In this document: positions 17,133-24,357 of the stretch, piece by piece
Layout: every line of letters starts with the position of its first letter
Numbering within the stretch: position 1 is the stretch's first letter
Origin: Bacteroidales bacterium UBA1217
Lineage (GTDB): Bacteria; Bacteroidota; Bacteroidia; Bacteroidales; P3
Length of the DNA stretch: 46,956 nt
Assembly (NCBI GenBank): GCA_002309335.1
Contig: DBXH01000027.1
Location: 1 to 46,956, forward strand
Reading direction: 5' to 3'
The notes under the pieces: model-generated
What the model saw: only the letters and a program-made list of their open reading frames with translations
Databases searched by the model: none
What the model was told of the DNA's origin: nothing
Translations under genes and position numbers: made by a program

Positions 17133-17948
17133 TTAATTGCTTTTTTTCGAGAATAACGCTACAACCAGCGTTACAACACTTACCGCTGTCGTCACAATCG
17201 ACAAACGGCTCAGCCAGAAGTCGACAATTCTGTTGCTGCTTCGTATAGTTGTCTGCGACGGCCATACATAAATAACATCATTCTGTTGCAGGTAATAGTA
17301 TGGAGAGAACAGAATGTCTTTCGTCAGAAGACTCACATAATCTGAATTCAAAACACCGTTCACCTCGCGCATAATCAGTATCTTGTCTCTTCTTATGCCG
17401 ATTCCGCCGCCAGCGCCTCCAAAACCGCCACTACCGCCTTGCGCAATGTTTGCCTTTGCTATCAGGTCGAATATCGTCGCACGGTCATCAAACTCATATA
17501 TTCCTGTCGCTCCTTCGCCAATTACCGTCACTTTGAAATTCGTAATCTTCACACTTACTGTCGCTCCGTATGCCAAGCCTGCGTCGGCAATCTTCTTTGT
17601 CAGCAGCTGTTCAGCCTCTGAGCAGGTCAACCCCTCAACTTTAACTGTGTCAAGCAGTGGGAAATTGATATATCCGCCTTCATTCACAAAATATTCTGTC
17701 AGCGATTCGCCACCCTCGACCGAGTTAATCTTGTTGTTGAACATTTCCGCAAGCATCGGCAGCTTGTGTGTCACCACGATACGCAGCCTGTCGCCGCGCT
17801 TGATATGCAACTCCTGCATTGGTTGCATCTTGTAGTATGTGTCCACATCCAAGTCGTTCAGCAACACATACTCCTCAACGGTTCCACAACTTGTGGCCAG
17901 CATCATCAAGGCAGCAACCAGCCAAATTTTTCTCTTTAGGATATTCAT
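17133..17948 (-). CDS. Wza-like polysaccharide export lipoprotein
   Basis: A 271-residue protein with a lipoprotein signal ending at LATSC (Cys21). A poly_export domain follows (residues ~45-140: IKRGDRLRIVVTHKLP, GGYINFPLLDTVKVEGLT), then an SLBB-type domain (FKVTVIGEGATGIYEF, ~142-230) with an unusually Gly-rich loop (GGSGGFGGAGGG, ~195-206). A hydrophobic C-terminal segment at ~248-266 is typical of Bacteroidetes Wza homologues. It forms the outer-membrane export channel with the Wzc-like partner downstream. The gap to the kinase gene is 56 bp. Confidence 0.92.
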   Translation of the reverse strand: MNILKRKIWLVAALMMLATSCGTVEEYVLLNDLDVDTYYKMQPMQELHIKRGDRLRIVVTHKLPMLAEMFNNKINSVEGGESLTEYFVNEGGYINFPLLDTVKVEGLTCSEAEQLLTKKIADAGLAYGATVSVKITNFKVTVIGEGATGIYEFDDRATIFDLIAKANIAQGGSGGFGGAGGGIGIRRDKILIMREVNGVLNSDYVSLLTKDILFSPYYYLQQNDVIYVWPSQTTIRSSNRIVDFWLSRLSIVTTAVSVVTLVVALFSKKSN

Positions 17949-17972
17949 ATTCGGATTTTAATTATTTTCATT

Positions 17973-18698
17973 TCAGATTTCAGCTTTCATTTTTCTTGTG
18001 TATCTCAAGAATCGCGGTGTTGAAACAAACACTCTTTTCCACATCCTCAACGGTTCATTCAGAAAACGATACAGCCACTCAATACGCATCCGTATCATCC
18101 ATTTCGGAGCTCTCTTAACCGTGCAGGCATAGAAGTCAAACACCGCACCGATCGACGCGATTATCTTCACGCCCTTCAGACGCCCGCGGTATCTCTCCAC
18201 CCATTTTTCCTGCTTCGGCGCAGTCATCGACACAAACATCACATCAGGTTCAAATTCATTCACTTCATCCACAATTCTCATACTCTCATCTTCAGGCAAT
18301 TCCTTGCAGAACGAAGGTGAAAACGTCTTCACCGTTATCGACGGATATTCTTTCTTTATACGCTTCTCAATCAAGCTCAACACTCTCTCTGTGCTACCCA
18401 TATAGTATACTTTTCCGTTTCTCTTCGCCACCTCTTTCAGCAGATATTGATGTATGTCGTCGCCAGCAATCTTTTGCAAATCAATGCCTTTAAGCTTCTT
18501 CGTCACCATACATACTCCCTCACCGTCGGGCAGCAGAAAGTCACTCTTCTCCAACGCATATCTGAACACCGCATCGTCCAACGCTGTAACAAAGGAATGC
18601 GGATTCAAGCAGTTAACCACAGCCGCCTTCTTGGCGCTCTCTGGGATCACCACCTCTGCGATATCATCAACCAACGTATAATTGTAAAATTTCTGCAT
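17973..18698 (-). CDS. WecG/TagA/CpsF (GT26) family glycosyltransferase
   Basis: A 241-residue protein with the GT26 hallmarks: VVNCLNPHSFVTAL, the LLPDGEGV motif at about 55-62, KVYYMGSTERVL, and APKQEKWV near 178-185, followed by ASIGAVFDFYA and the basic C-terminal helices LNEPLRMWKR that peripherally bind membrane. GT26 enzymes (WecG, TagA) add ManNAc(A) or similar to lipid-linked GlcNAc. As the first gene after the promoter it probably adds the second or last sugar of the core; the sugar is inference. It starts right after a TTAAC-rich leader. Confidence 0.92.
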   Translation of the reverse strand: MQKFYNYTLVDDIAEVVIPESAKKAAVVNCLNPHSFVTALDDAVFRYALEKSDFLLPDGEGVCMVTKKLKGIDLQKIAGDDIHQYLLKEVAKRNGKVYYMGSTERVLSLIEKRIKKEYPSITVKTFSPSFCKELPEDESMRIVDEVNEFEPDVMFVSMTAPKQEKWVERYRGRLKGVKIIASIGAVFDFYACTVKRAPKWMIRMRIEWLYRFLNEPLRMWKRVFVSTPRFLRYTRKMKAEI

Positions 18699-18710
18699 CT
18701 CAGTTCCAAC

Positions 18711-18734
18711 ATTAACGCATTAACATATTAACGC
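18711..18734. repeat. Three 8-bp repeats ATTAACNN in the operon leader
   Basis: ATTAACGC, ATTAACAT and ATTAACGC stand side by side 12 bp upstream of the first polysaccharide gene. They resemble the TTTAACC heptads of the other spacers in base content but have a period of 8. Confidence 0.7.
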
Positions 18735-18782
18735 GATAATATAATAAACACATTAACACTTTTTCTCACGGCTAAAGCCTCG

Positions 18783-18815
18783 TCAGTCCCATTTGGAACC
18801 GCGTTGGCTCTGCAT
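18783..18815 (-). other. Possible 10-codon leader ORF in the polysaccharide operon leader
   Basis: An ATG at 18815 preceded by an A-rich stretch opens a 10-codon frame (MQSQRGSKWD) that ends in TGA. It lies about 95 nt downstream of the predicted transcription start and 85 nt upstream of the first gene. The A-rich upstream sequence suits Bacteroidetes initiation. There is no proof that it is translated; a frame this short can occur by chance. Confidence 0.25.
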
Positions 18816-18891
18816 TTTTTCACACTTTTTATAGGGTATTATATTTATATTATATATACCCAACAAACAGACATTGTATAAGTTATGCCTG

Positions 18892-18909
18892 TTTAACCTC
18901 TCGGTTAAA
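18892..18909. promoter_or_regulatory. Inverted repeat TTTAACC-tctc-GGTTAAA at the operon start
   Basis: A perfect 7-bp inverted repeat with a 4-nt centre covers the predicted transcription start of the polysaccharide operon. It could be a dimeric repressor operator or a small hairpin at the 5' end of the RNA. The half-site is the same word as the heptad repeats in the operon's spacers. Confidence 0.6.
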
Positions 18910-18914
18910 TCATA

Positions 18915-18945
18915 CAAATATAACACTTTTTTCATATCCTACAAA
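18915..18945 (-). promoter_or_regulatory. Bacteroidetes-type promoter for the polysaccharide operon
   Basis: On the minus strand TTTG (18945-18942) is followed after 19 nt by TATATTTG (18922-18915), a full match to the Bacteroidetes TTTG-N19-21-TAnnTTTG promoter. Transcription should start near 18910, giving a leader of about 210 nt before the GT26 gene. I recognised no UpxY-like antiterminator gene in the window. Confidence 0.75.
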
Positions 18946-19050
18946 ATAAAATATTAAACTACTTGTTCACATAATAGAATTCGCCACTTTTAAATGTTAA
19001 AATAGCACCCTGATTTAACTTAAATTTATTAACATTTCGCATACCCTTCC

Positions 19051-19083
19051 TCTGGGTTAATTCTGGGTCAACTCTGGGTCAAC
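19051..19083. repeat. Three 11-bp direct repeats TCTGGGTYAAY upstream of cvpA
   Basis: TCTGGGTTAAT, TCTGGGTCAAC and TCTGGGTCAAC are contiguous. On the other strand the unit reads CCAGAGTTGAC, which matches the unit of the array at 31784-31827. The array ends about 100 bp before the cvpA start. Confidence 0.88.
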
Positions 19084-19182
19084 GTTAAGTTAAATTAACT
19101 CTCCTCTAAAACCTATTTTTTAACATTTGCACAATAATAACCATAAATCGTAGTTACCAAAACAATTCAAAATAATCTTTTA

Positions 19183-19704
19183 ATGAATTTTCTCGACATT
19201 ATTATTGCCATACCCCTTGGATATCTGATATTTAAAGGCTACAAAAAAGGTCTCATCTTTGAGCTTGCCTCTCTTGTCGGTATCATTGTCGGCAGCATTC
19301 TGGCCGTCAGATTTGCTCATTGGTTCTCCGAACTCGTCGGGCTTAATTGCGAAAATGCTTACCTTATCGCTTTCTTCATTATCTTTGTCATTGTCATAGT
19401 GTTATCGCTCCTTGCTGCCAAGCTTGTCGAGAAATTTGTCAAGCTGATGCACGTTGGCATCGTCAACAATCTCGCTGGCGCTCTCTTCGGTCTTCTAAAA
19501 GGTCTCTGCATATTTGGAGTGTTACTTTATTACGTTGCTGTTATCGACCTAAATGAAAAGGTGTTGACTAGGGATGCAAAGGATGCTTCTATTCTGTACC
19601 GTCCTGTCGAACGCACAGGGCGCAAGCTTACCGGTCGTATCGACTATTATGTCTCCCAACGCAAACAACTCCACGACCAGCAAGAAGACTCTAAAACTCT
19701 ATAA
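19183..19704 (+). CDS. CvpA-family inner-membrane protein
   Basis: A 173-residue protein with four hydrophobic segments in the first ~125 residues (MNFLDIIIAIPLGYLIF, LASLVGIIVGSILAV, AYLIAFFIIFVIVIVLSLLAA, GLLKGLCIFGVLLYY) and a charged C-terminal tail. The YKKGLIFELASLVG stretch fits the CvpA/colicin V production family, whose members affect envelope homeostasis. It probably forms a two-gene unit with the tRNA-dihydrouridine synthase 17 bp downstream. Precise function is not known for the family in this phylum. Confidence 0.85.
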   Translation: MNFLDIIIAIPLGYLIFKGYKKGLIFELASLVGIIVGSILAVRFAHWFSELVGLNCENAYLIAFFIIFVIVIVLSLLAAKLVEKFVKLMHVGIVNNLAGALFGLLKGLCIFGVLLYYVAVIDLNEKVLTRDAKDASILYRPVERTGRKLTGRIDYYVSQRKQLHDQQEDSKTL

Positions 19705-19721
19705 CCTTTTAACAAATATAA

Positions 19722-20675
19722 ATGCTCATTCTCGCTCCAATGCAAGGCCTTACCGAATTGCTCTTCCGAAGAGCTTTCCACCGCTGCTATCCTGGTGCGT
19801 TCGACTATGCCGTAAGCCCGTTTCTGTCCCTCACACACGGCAATCTTAAGGTCGCTGACAAGAAGATCGAGGACGTCCTTCCGCAACTTAACGTCGACAG
19901 CATACCCGTTGTACCTCAACTGCTTGGACATGAGACTAATGAGTTTATAGATCTCTCCAATCGTCTTTTCGATTTGGGTTATTCTGAAGTTAATTGGAAT
20001 ATGGGGTGCCCGATGCGTCGCGTTGCAGGCAAACACAGAGGTTCTGGCATTTTGCCTCATCCAGATGAGGTTAGGGCTATTTTGGAACAGATTGTGCCGA
20101 ATATCAAACCTCAGCTTTCGGTCAAAATCCGTCTCGGCTATTATTCAGAAAATGAGATCGATAATATTATTCCCGTTTTGAACGATTTTCCGCTGAAAGA
20201 TGTTACCATACATCCTCGTATTGGAAAGCAGGTCTATTCTGGTCGTACCAATCTTGACAAACTATCCGAGGTTCTTCCTTACATACGTCATAAAGTCATC
20301 TATAATGGCGACATTAATTCGGTTTTCGACTATTCGAAAATCCGTACCCTTTTCCCGCAAATCAAGGATGTAATGATTGGTCGCGGAGTGTTGTATAATC
20401 CATTGTTACCGATACAGATACGTCAACAATGCTCCTCTGATTTTGACTCTGTTCCCATCAATGGTTCTATGATGCCGACAAAAGATTTTATCCTCTTTTT
20501 TATGGAGGAGATTATGCGACTTGACATCTGCACTCAAGCCAAAATTCGCAAAATTAAAGAGTATTGGTGTCTTTTTTCAAAGGCTCTTCCTGGTAGTGAG
20601 GAAAGCAAACGCAAAGTGCTTCACGCCAGCGATTTGGATGCAATTATTGCCCTTATTCGAGATATGACAAAATAA
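19722..20675 (+). CDS. dus: tRNA-dihydrouridine synthase
   Basis: A 317-residue flavoprotein of the Dus family, reducing uridines in the tRNA D-loop with NADPH and FMN. It opens LILAPMQGLTELLFRRAF, has VPQLLGHETNEFIDL and the catalytic-cysteine motif WNMGCPMRRVAGKHRGSG near residues 91-108, followed by SVKIRLGY, TIHPRIGKQVYSG, YNGDI and VMIGRGVLYNPLL for FMN-phosphate binding. Which of the Dus subclasses it belongs to is not settled from sequence by eye. Its last 55 bp overlap the 3' end of the convergent PAP2 gene. Confidence 0.93.
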   Translation: MLILAPMQGLTELLFRRAFHRCYPGAFDYAVSPFLSLTHGNLKVADKKIEDVLPQLNVDSIPVVPQLLGHETNEFIDLSNRLFDLGYSEVNWNMGCPMRRVAGKHRGSGILPHPDEVRAILEQIVPNIKPQLSVKIRLGYYSENEIDNIIPVLNDFPLKDVTIHPRIGKQVYSGRTNLDKLSEVLPYIRHKVIYNGDINSVFDYSKIRTLFPQIKDVMIGRGVLYNPLLPIQIRQQCSSDFDSVPINGSMMPTKDFILFFMEEIMRLDICTQAKIRKIKEYWCLFSKALPGSEESKRKVLHASDLDAIIALIRDMTK

Positions 20676-21223
20676 ATCGTCGCTCCGACACCTATTCCTA
20701 GCAATGCTCCGCAGACAACATCTCCTGGATAGTGTTTTCCAAGATAGGGACGACTATAGCCGACAATCAACGCCCATCCAAACATAACATATGGGATTAC
20801 AGCACTTCTGTAACCCTCATTCTCTGTTCTCCGTTTTCTCCCCCCATACATCAAACTCAAAAACATCGCAATGGCAAACGCATTGGCGCTATGTGACGAT
20901 ACAAAGCCGTATAAACCGCCCTTCCCTGTGTTGAACATCCGTACTCCCTCCAACTCGTAGCAGGGACGCAGCCGCTGCACACCATCTTTGATGGCGTTTG
21001 AACTAATTTGGTCGGCAAGCAGAAAACAAAGCCCTATTCCCGCAAGTACCCACAGCCAGCTTTTTCGGTCGTGTCTTATTGTGATTATGGTAAATATTGA
21101 TAATATGACAATCGCCCAACTCCATGGTTGGCTGAAACACCACAGCACCCAGTCAAGCCAGGTGTAATGATGGTCGTTTATCCACCAAAATGCATTTTGG
21201 TCAAGAGATATTATCTTCGACAT
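20621..21223 (-). CDS. PAP2-family membrane phosphatase
   Basis: A 200-residue integral membrane protein with the three acid-phosphatase motifs: KDGVQRLRP (K-x6-RP), VSSHSANAF in place of PSGH, and SRPYLGKHYPGDV (SR-x5-H-x3-D). Five or six hydrophobic segments are visible. Family members dephosphorylate undecaprenyl-diphosphate or phosphatidylglycerophosphate on the outer face of the inner membrane. Its start lies 23 bp inside the 3' end of obg, and its end overlaps dus tail to tail by 55 bp. The usual PSGH is SSHS here. Confidence 0.9.
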   Translation of the reverse strand: MSKIISLDQNAFWWINDHHYTWLDWVLWCFSQPWSWAIVILSIFTIITIRHDRKSWLWVLAGIGLCFLLADQISSNAIKDGVQRLRPCYELEGVRMFNTGKGGLYGFVSSHSANAFAIAMFLSLMYGGRKRRTENEGYRSAVIPYVMFGWALIVGYSRPYLGKHYPGDVVCGALLGIGVGATIYFVISRIRAIIASKSLA

Positions 21224-22205
21224 TTAGTTTCTGAAAAATCAAGTCTTTAAGCTCTTGTATGTTGTATCCCGACACAGCGCTTATCATTATTGTCGGCAGC
21301 GTGCGTGGCAACGTGCGTTTCAATTGTTTCATCATATCTTCATCCAGCATATCGCATTTCGTTACAGCCAGTATACGCTGTTTGTCAAGCAGTTCTGGAT
21401 TGTACTTTTTCAACTCTTTTAACAATATCTGATATTCTTTTTTGATGTCCATACTTTCGCACGACACCATAAATAACAATATCGAGTTTCTCTCAATATG
21501 GCGCAAGAAACGGAGACCCAAACCTTTGCCTTCCGACGCGCCCTCAATAATTCCCGGTATGTCGGCAATGCAGAACGACTGGTCATCCCGGTATTTAACT
21601 ATTCCTAAATTGGGTACAAGGGTGGTGAACGGATAGTCGGCTATCTCGGGTTTTGCTGCCGATACAACGGACAGAAATGTTGATTTGCCAGCATTTGGGA
21701 AGCCTACAAGCCCCACATCTGCAAGCACTTTCAATTCGATTATAACCCAACGTTCCTCTGCAGGCTCTCCCGGTTGAGCATATCGTGGCGTCTGGTTGGT
21801 GGGCGACTTGAAATGGTCGTTTCCCCATCCACCGCGTCCACCTTTTGCTATGATGGCTGTCTGTCCCTCTTCGGTTATCTCGCACAGTTGTTCGCCTGTT
21901 TCTGCATCACGGCATATGCAGCCAAGCGGAACGTCGAGAATTTGGTCGGCACCTTCGCGTCCGGTGCATAGATTCTGTCCGCCGTTCTGTCCGTTTTCGG
22001 CAAAGACGTGCTTTGTATATTTCAGGTGTAGGAGTGTCCAACGGTTTGTGTTGCCACGCAGTATTACGTGACCGCCGCGTCCGCCGTCTCCGCCGTCGGG
22101 ACCTGCTTTCGCGTTATATTTTACTCTCAACAGGTGTGCGGAACCGGCACCGCCTTTGCCTGAACGCACCAGTATTTTAACATAGTCGACAAAATTCGAG
22201 GTCAT
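21201..22205 (-). CDS. obg: GTPase Obg/CgtA
   Basis: A 334-residue Obg GTPase. Residues ~1-158 are the Gly-rich Obg fold (VRSGKGGAGSAHLLR, AGPDGGDGGRGGHV, AKGGRGGWGN). The G domain has G1 GFPNAGKST (~167-175), the switch I TPNLG-type VPNLGIV, G3 DIPGII and G4 TKCD. No C-terminal OCT domain is present, as in many Bacteroidetes. Obg binds the 50S ribosomal subunit and couples assembly to GTP/ppGpp level. It sits between adk and the PAP2 gene. Confidence 0.97.
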   Translation of the reverse strand: MTSNFVDYVKILVRSGKGGAGSAHLLRVKYNAKAGPDGGDGGRGGHVILRGNTNRWTLLHLKYTKHVFAENGQNGGQNLCTGREGADQILDVPLGCICRDAETGEQLCEITEEGQTAIIAKGGRGGWGNDHFKSPTNQTPRYAQPGEPAEERWVIIELKVLADVGLVGFPNAGKSTFLSVVSAAKPEIADYPFTTLVPNLGIVKYRDDQSFCIADIPGIIEGASEGKGLGLRFLRHIERNSILLFMVSCESMDIKKEYQILLKELKKYNPELLDKQRILAVTKCDMLDEDMMKQLKRTLPRTLPTIMISAVSGYNIQELKDLIFQKLNVEDNIS

Positions 22206-22233
22206 TTATGTCGTTTTTTTTTATTTATAATAG

Positions 22234-22265
22234 GGGCGGTAAATGCCGCTAAACATTTGCCGCCC
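22234..22265. other. Strong hairpin between adk and obg
   Basis: GGGCGGTAAATG and CATTTGCCGCCC form a 12-bp stem (one G-T pair) around an 8-nt loop. It lies in the adk-obg spacer. On the transcribed strand it is followed by an A-rich, not U-rich, run, so it is not a standard terminator. A second small stem ATAAGC-aat-GCTTAT (22273-22287) overlaps the adk stop codon. RNA processing or stability is possible. Confidence 0.6.
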
Positions 22266-22283
22266 AAATGCTATAAGCAATGC

Positions 22284-22850
22284 TTATTTGAGTTTTTCAA
22301 TCTCTGCAATTATGTTGGACGATATTTCCTTGATATCGCCAAGACCGTTGATTTTTATGTGGAGGCCTTTGCCTTCATAGTATGATGCGACGGGAAGTGT
22401 CTTTGCCTCATACTCTTTCAGGCGGTTCTTGATAGTCTCCTCGTTGTCGTCACTGCGACCCGATATTTTGGCGCGTTCCAGCATACGGCGAATCAATTCT
22501 TCGCGAGGCACATCGAGACTTACCATACAAGTCAGTTTGCGGCCGTGCTTGGCAAGCAGTTTGTCAAGAATCTCTGCCTGTGCAACATTGCGTGGAAATC
22601 CATCAAAAAGAATACCTTGAGTGTCACGGGCGATGGCATTGTCAATCATTTCAATAACGATATCGTCGCTTACAAGGCTACCGGAATCCATTATGCTTTT
22701 AATACGTTTGCCGAGCTCGGTTCCGTCGGCAATTTCCTTGCGCAGCAGATCTCCTGTCGAGATGTGGTTAAGATTGTATTTTTCAACCAGAAGATCCGAT
22801 TGGGTTCCTTTGCCGGCACCCGGAGCACCAAATAAAACTATGTTTAACAT
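22284..22850 (-). CDS. adk: Adenylate kinase
   Basis: A 188-residue adenylate kinase, interconverting ATP + AMP and 2 ADP. The P-loop GAPGAGKGT (~8-16), the AMP-binding STGDLLRKEI, the DGFPRNVAQAE motif (~82-92) and RAKISGRSDDNEETIKNRL in the lid are all present. It is of the short form that lacks the long zinc-binding lid insertion. The gene follows two FKBP lipoprotein genes on the same strand and precedes obg by 78 bp. Confidence 0.97.
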   Translation of the reverse strand: MLNIVLFGAPGAGKGTQSDLLVEKYNLNHISTGDLLRKEIADGTELGKRIKSIMDSGSLVSDDIVIEMIDNAIARDTQGILFDGFPRNVAQAEILDKLLAKHGRKLTCMVSLDVPREELIRRMLERAKISGRSDDNEETIKNRLKEYEAKTLPVASYYEGKGLHIKINGLGDIKEISSNIIAEIEKLK

Positions 22851-22890
22851 TGTTGCTTAAACTTTGTAGTTTAACAATATAACTTTAAAT

Positions 22891-23787
22891 TTACTTAACG
22901 GACACAATTTCAATGTCGAAAATCAACGAGCTGTTGGCTGGGATAATGCCAAGATCCTGAGGACCGTAGCCAAGAGCCGACGGTATAATGAGGGTCAGTT
23001 TGCTGCCAGCGGGCTGATTGATGATACCCTTTTCCCAACCGCGTATAAGCGACTGTTCTCCAACTCGATAGCTGAGAGGCTCGTATGGGCGGCGGCTGTC
23101 GTAAATCTCATTATCTTTGGCTACGCTCTCAATGCTGGTGTCGAAAACTTTGCCGTTGAGCAGACGGCCGGTGTAGTTGATAGCCACTTGGCGGCCGATT
23201 TCAACCTTCTGGCCGTTGCCTTTCTTGTTCACGATGATGTAGAGACCTTCCTCGTCGGGTGTGGCTTTAATCTTGTTTTCTGCAACATAGTTGGCCAGCA
23301 TCTCTTTCTCGGCGGCCTGTGCCTGCTGCATATTCTCCATATAGTTGGCCTGTTCCTGAGCCATTTCCTCTTTGGTGATGATGTCGGTGAGGTTGATCTC
23401 ATAGATGAGTTTCATACCTGTTCCGGGTTTGTAGTAGGGCGGGAAACGGAAACCGTATTTGGCTACGGAGTCGGCTTCAACCTGGAAGATGGCCTTGTCG
23501 CCGATATGCATCATCAGCAGTCCTTCGGGAAGGTCGCCGGGAAATGCAGGATCGTTGGCCATAAGGATGCGGTCGGGAGTATCAACTCGTCCAAGGATGG
23601 AGTCGTTGAGTTTCAGCACGCAAGTACCAACGAGGACATCGTTCTGCTGCACCTGCTGCGCACCTTTATTGGTCTCCAAAAACTTGTATCTCAATCCGCT
23701 TTTGGTTGTTTTGAATCCATCGCCGCATGCTACCAGAATGGTGCTGGTAAGAACTATTGCAGCGAAAAGTTTGAAAAGTCTTTTCAT
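22891..23787 (-). CDS. FKBP-type peptidyl-prolyl isomerase lipoprotein (two domains)
   Basis: A 298-residue lipoprotein (lipobox ILVAC, Cys21). The C-terminal half (~180-298) is a canonical FKBP domain: VAINYTGRLLNGKVFDTS, LIRGWEKGI, ALGYGPQDLGIIPANSSLIF, with the usual proline-pocket aromatic residues. Residues ~35-135 look like a degenerate second FKBP-like domain (FLETNKGAQQVQQNDVL, LPEGLLMMHIGDKAIFQV, LIYEINLTDI), joined by a Glu/Gln-rich helical linker (~138-165). It would catalyse prolyl isomerisation or act as chaperone in the periplasm. Confidence 0.9.
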   Translation of the reverse strand: MKRLFKLFAAIVLTSTILVACGDGFKTTKSGLRYKFLETNKGAQQVQQNDVLVGTCVLKLNDSILGRVDTPDRILMANDPAFPGDLPEGLLMMHIGDKAIFQVEADSVAKYGFRFPPYYKPGTGMKLIYEINLTDIITKEEMAQEQANYMENMQQAQAAEKEMLANYVAENKIKATPDEEGLYIIVNKKGNGQKVEIGRQVAINYTGRLLNGKVFDTSIESVAKDNEIYDSRRPYEPLSYRVGEQSLIRGWEKGIINQPAGSKLTLIIPSALGYGPQDLGIIPANSSLIFDIEIVSVK

Positions 23788-23842
23788 TTTTTTAATTGTT
23801 TAATATTGTTTTATTTATTGTTGTTTATTTAAATTTTTTCTT

Positions 23843-24355
23843 TCAATTGTTTAGCACTTTTAGATCTATCACAAGGATTGCTGACTGCGGAATACGGTCA
23901 CCGTCACCGCCGATGCCATAGCCAAGGTTGGAGGGCAGAATCACTTTGGCACGGCTTCCAACGCATAGCTGCAGTACTGCTTGGTCGAGCCCAATCATCT
24001 GCTGGCGTCGTCCGGCAACGTAATCTTCTTTTATATCGTTGTAAATTATTTTGCCATTAATTGCTTCGACGCTGTAAGTAATATGAACCGAGTCTTCAAA
24101 GTCAATTTTATTGCCATTGCCTTTCTCATATTCCCACAAGCGCGCCCCTTCGGGTAATTTCTCCATATTCCACCCGCGGCGGGCAATGTATTCATTTATA
24201 GATGTTTCTTCCGATTGTGCGATTGTGCGGTTGGCATTGATAAGATGCTCTTTCAACTCTTTTTGACCCGATGTTGGACGTCCCACCATCGGCGGGTCGT
24301 TGTGGCATGCTGTAAGAAGCGCGGAGCAGATGATTATCAATGCAATACGTTTCAT
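23843..24355 (-). CDS. FKBP-type isomerase lipoprotein, GldI-like
   Basis: A 170-residue lipoprotein (lipobox LLTAC, Cys17). After an N-terminal helical segment (SGQKELKEHLINANR) comes a single FKBP domain with VHITYSVEAINGKIIYND, IGLDQAVLQLCVGSRAKVILPS and LGYGIGGDGDRIPQSAILVIDL. Size and layout resemble the GldI-type lipoproteins of Bacteroidetes, though gliding genes are not seen here, so the name is only by likeness. It sits 2 bp downstream of the DHH gene and 55 bp upstream of the second FKBP gene. Confidence 0.88.
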   Translation of the reverse strand: MKRIALIIICSALLTACHNDPPMVGRPTSGQKELKEHLINANRTIAQSEETSINEYIARRGWNMEKLPEGARLWEYEKGNGNKIDFEDSVHITYSVEAINGKIIYNDIKEDYVAGRRQQMIGLDQAVLQLCVGSRAKVILPSNLGYGIGGDGDRIPQSAILVIDLKVLNN

Positions 24356-24357
24356 TT

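Larger units (their letters stand above)
18699..19182. other. Divergent 484-bp intergenic region
   Basis: The region separates the leftward polysaccharide operon from rightward cvpA. It holds the operon leader with 8-bp repeats, a possible leader ORF, an AT-rich imperfect hairpin (GGGTAT...ATACCC, about 18835-18862), the operator-like inverted repeat, the minus-strand promoter, and an 11-bp repeat array nearer cvpA. A TAACATTTG sequence near 19129 could be a poor cvpA promoter; no clean match was seen. Confidence 0.7.

Noticed and set aside
18835..18862. GGGTAT...ATACCC as a terminator or riboswitch
   Set aside because: Only six base pairs close a long AT-rich loop, with no U-run and no known riboswitch core.
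22234..22265. Hairpin as a rho-independent terminator of adk
   Set aside because: The transcribed strand after the stem is A-rich rather than U-rich.
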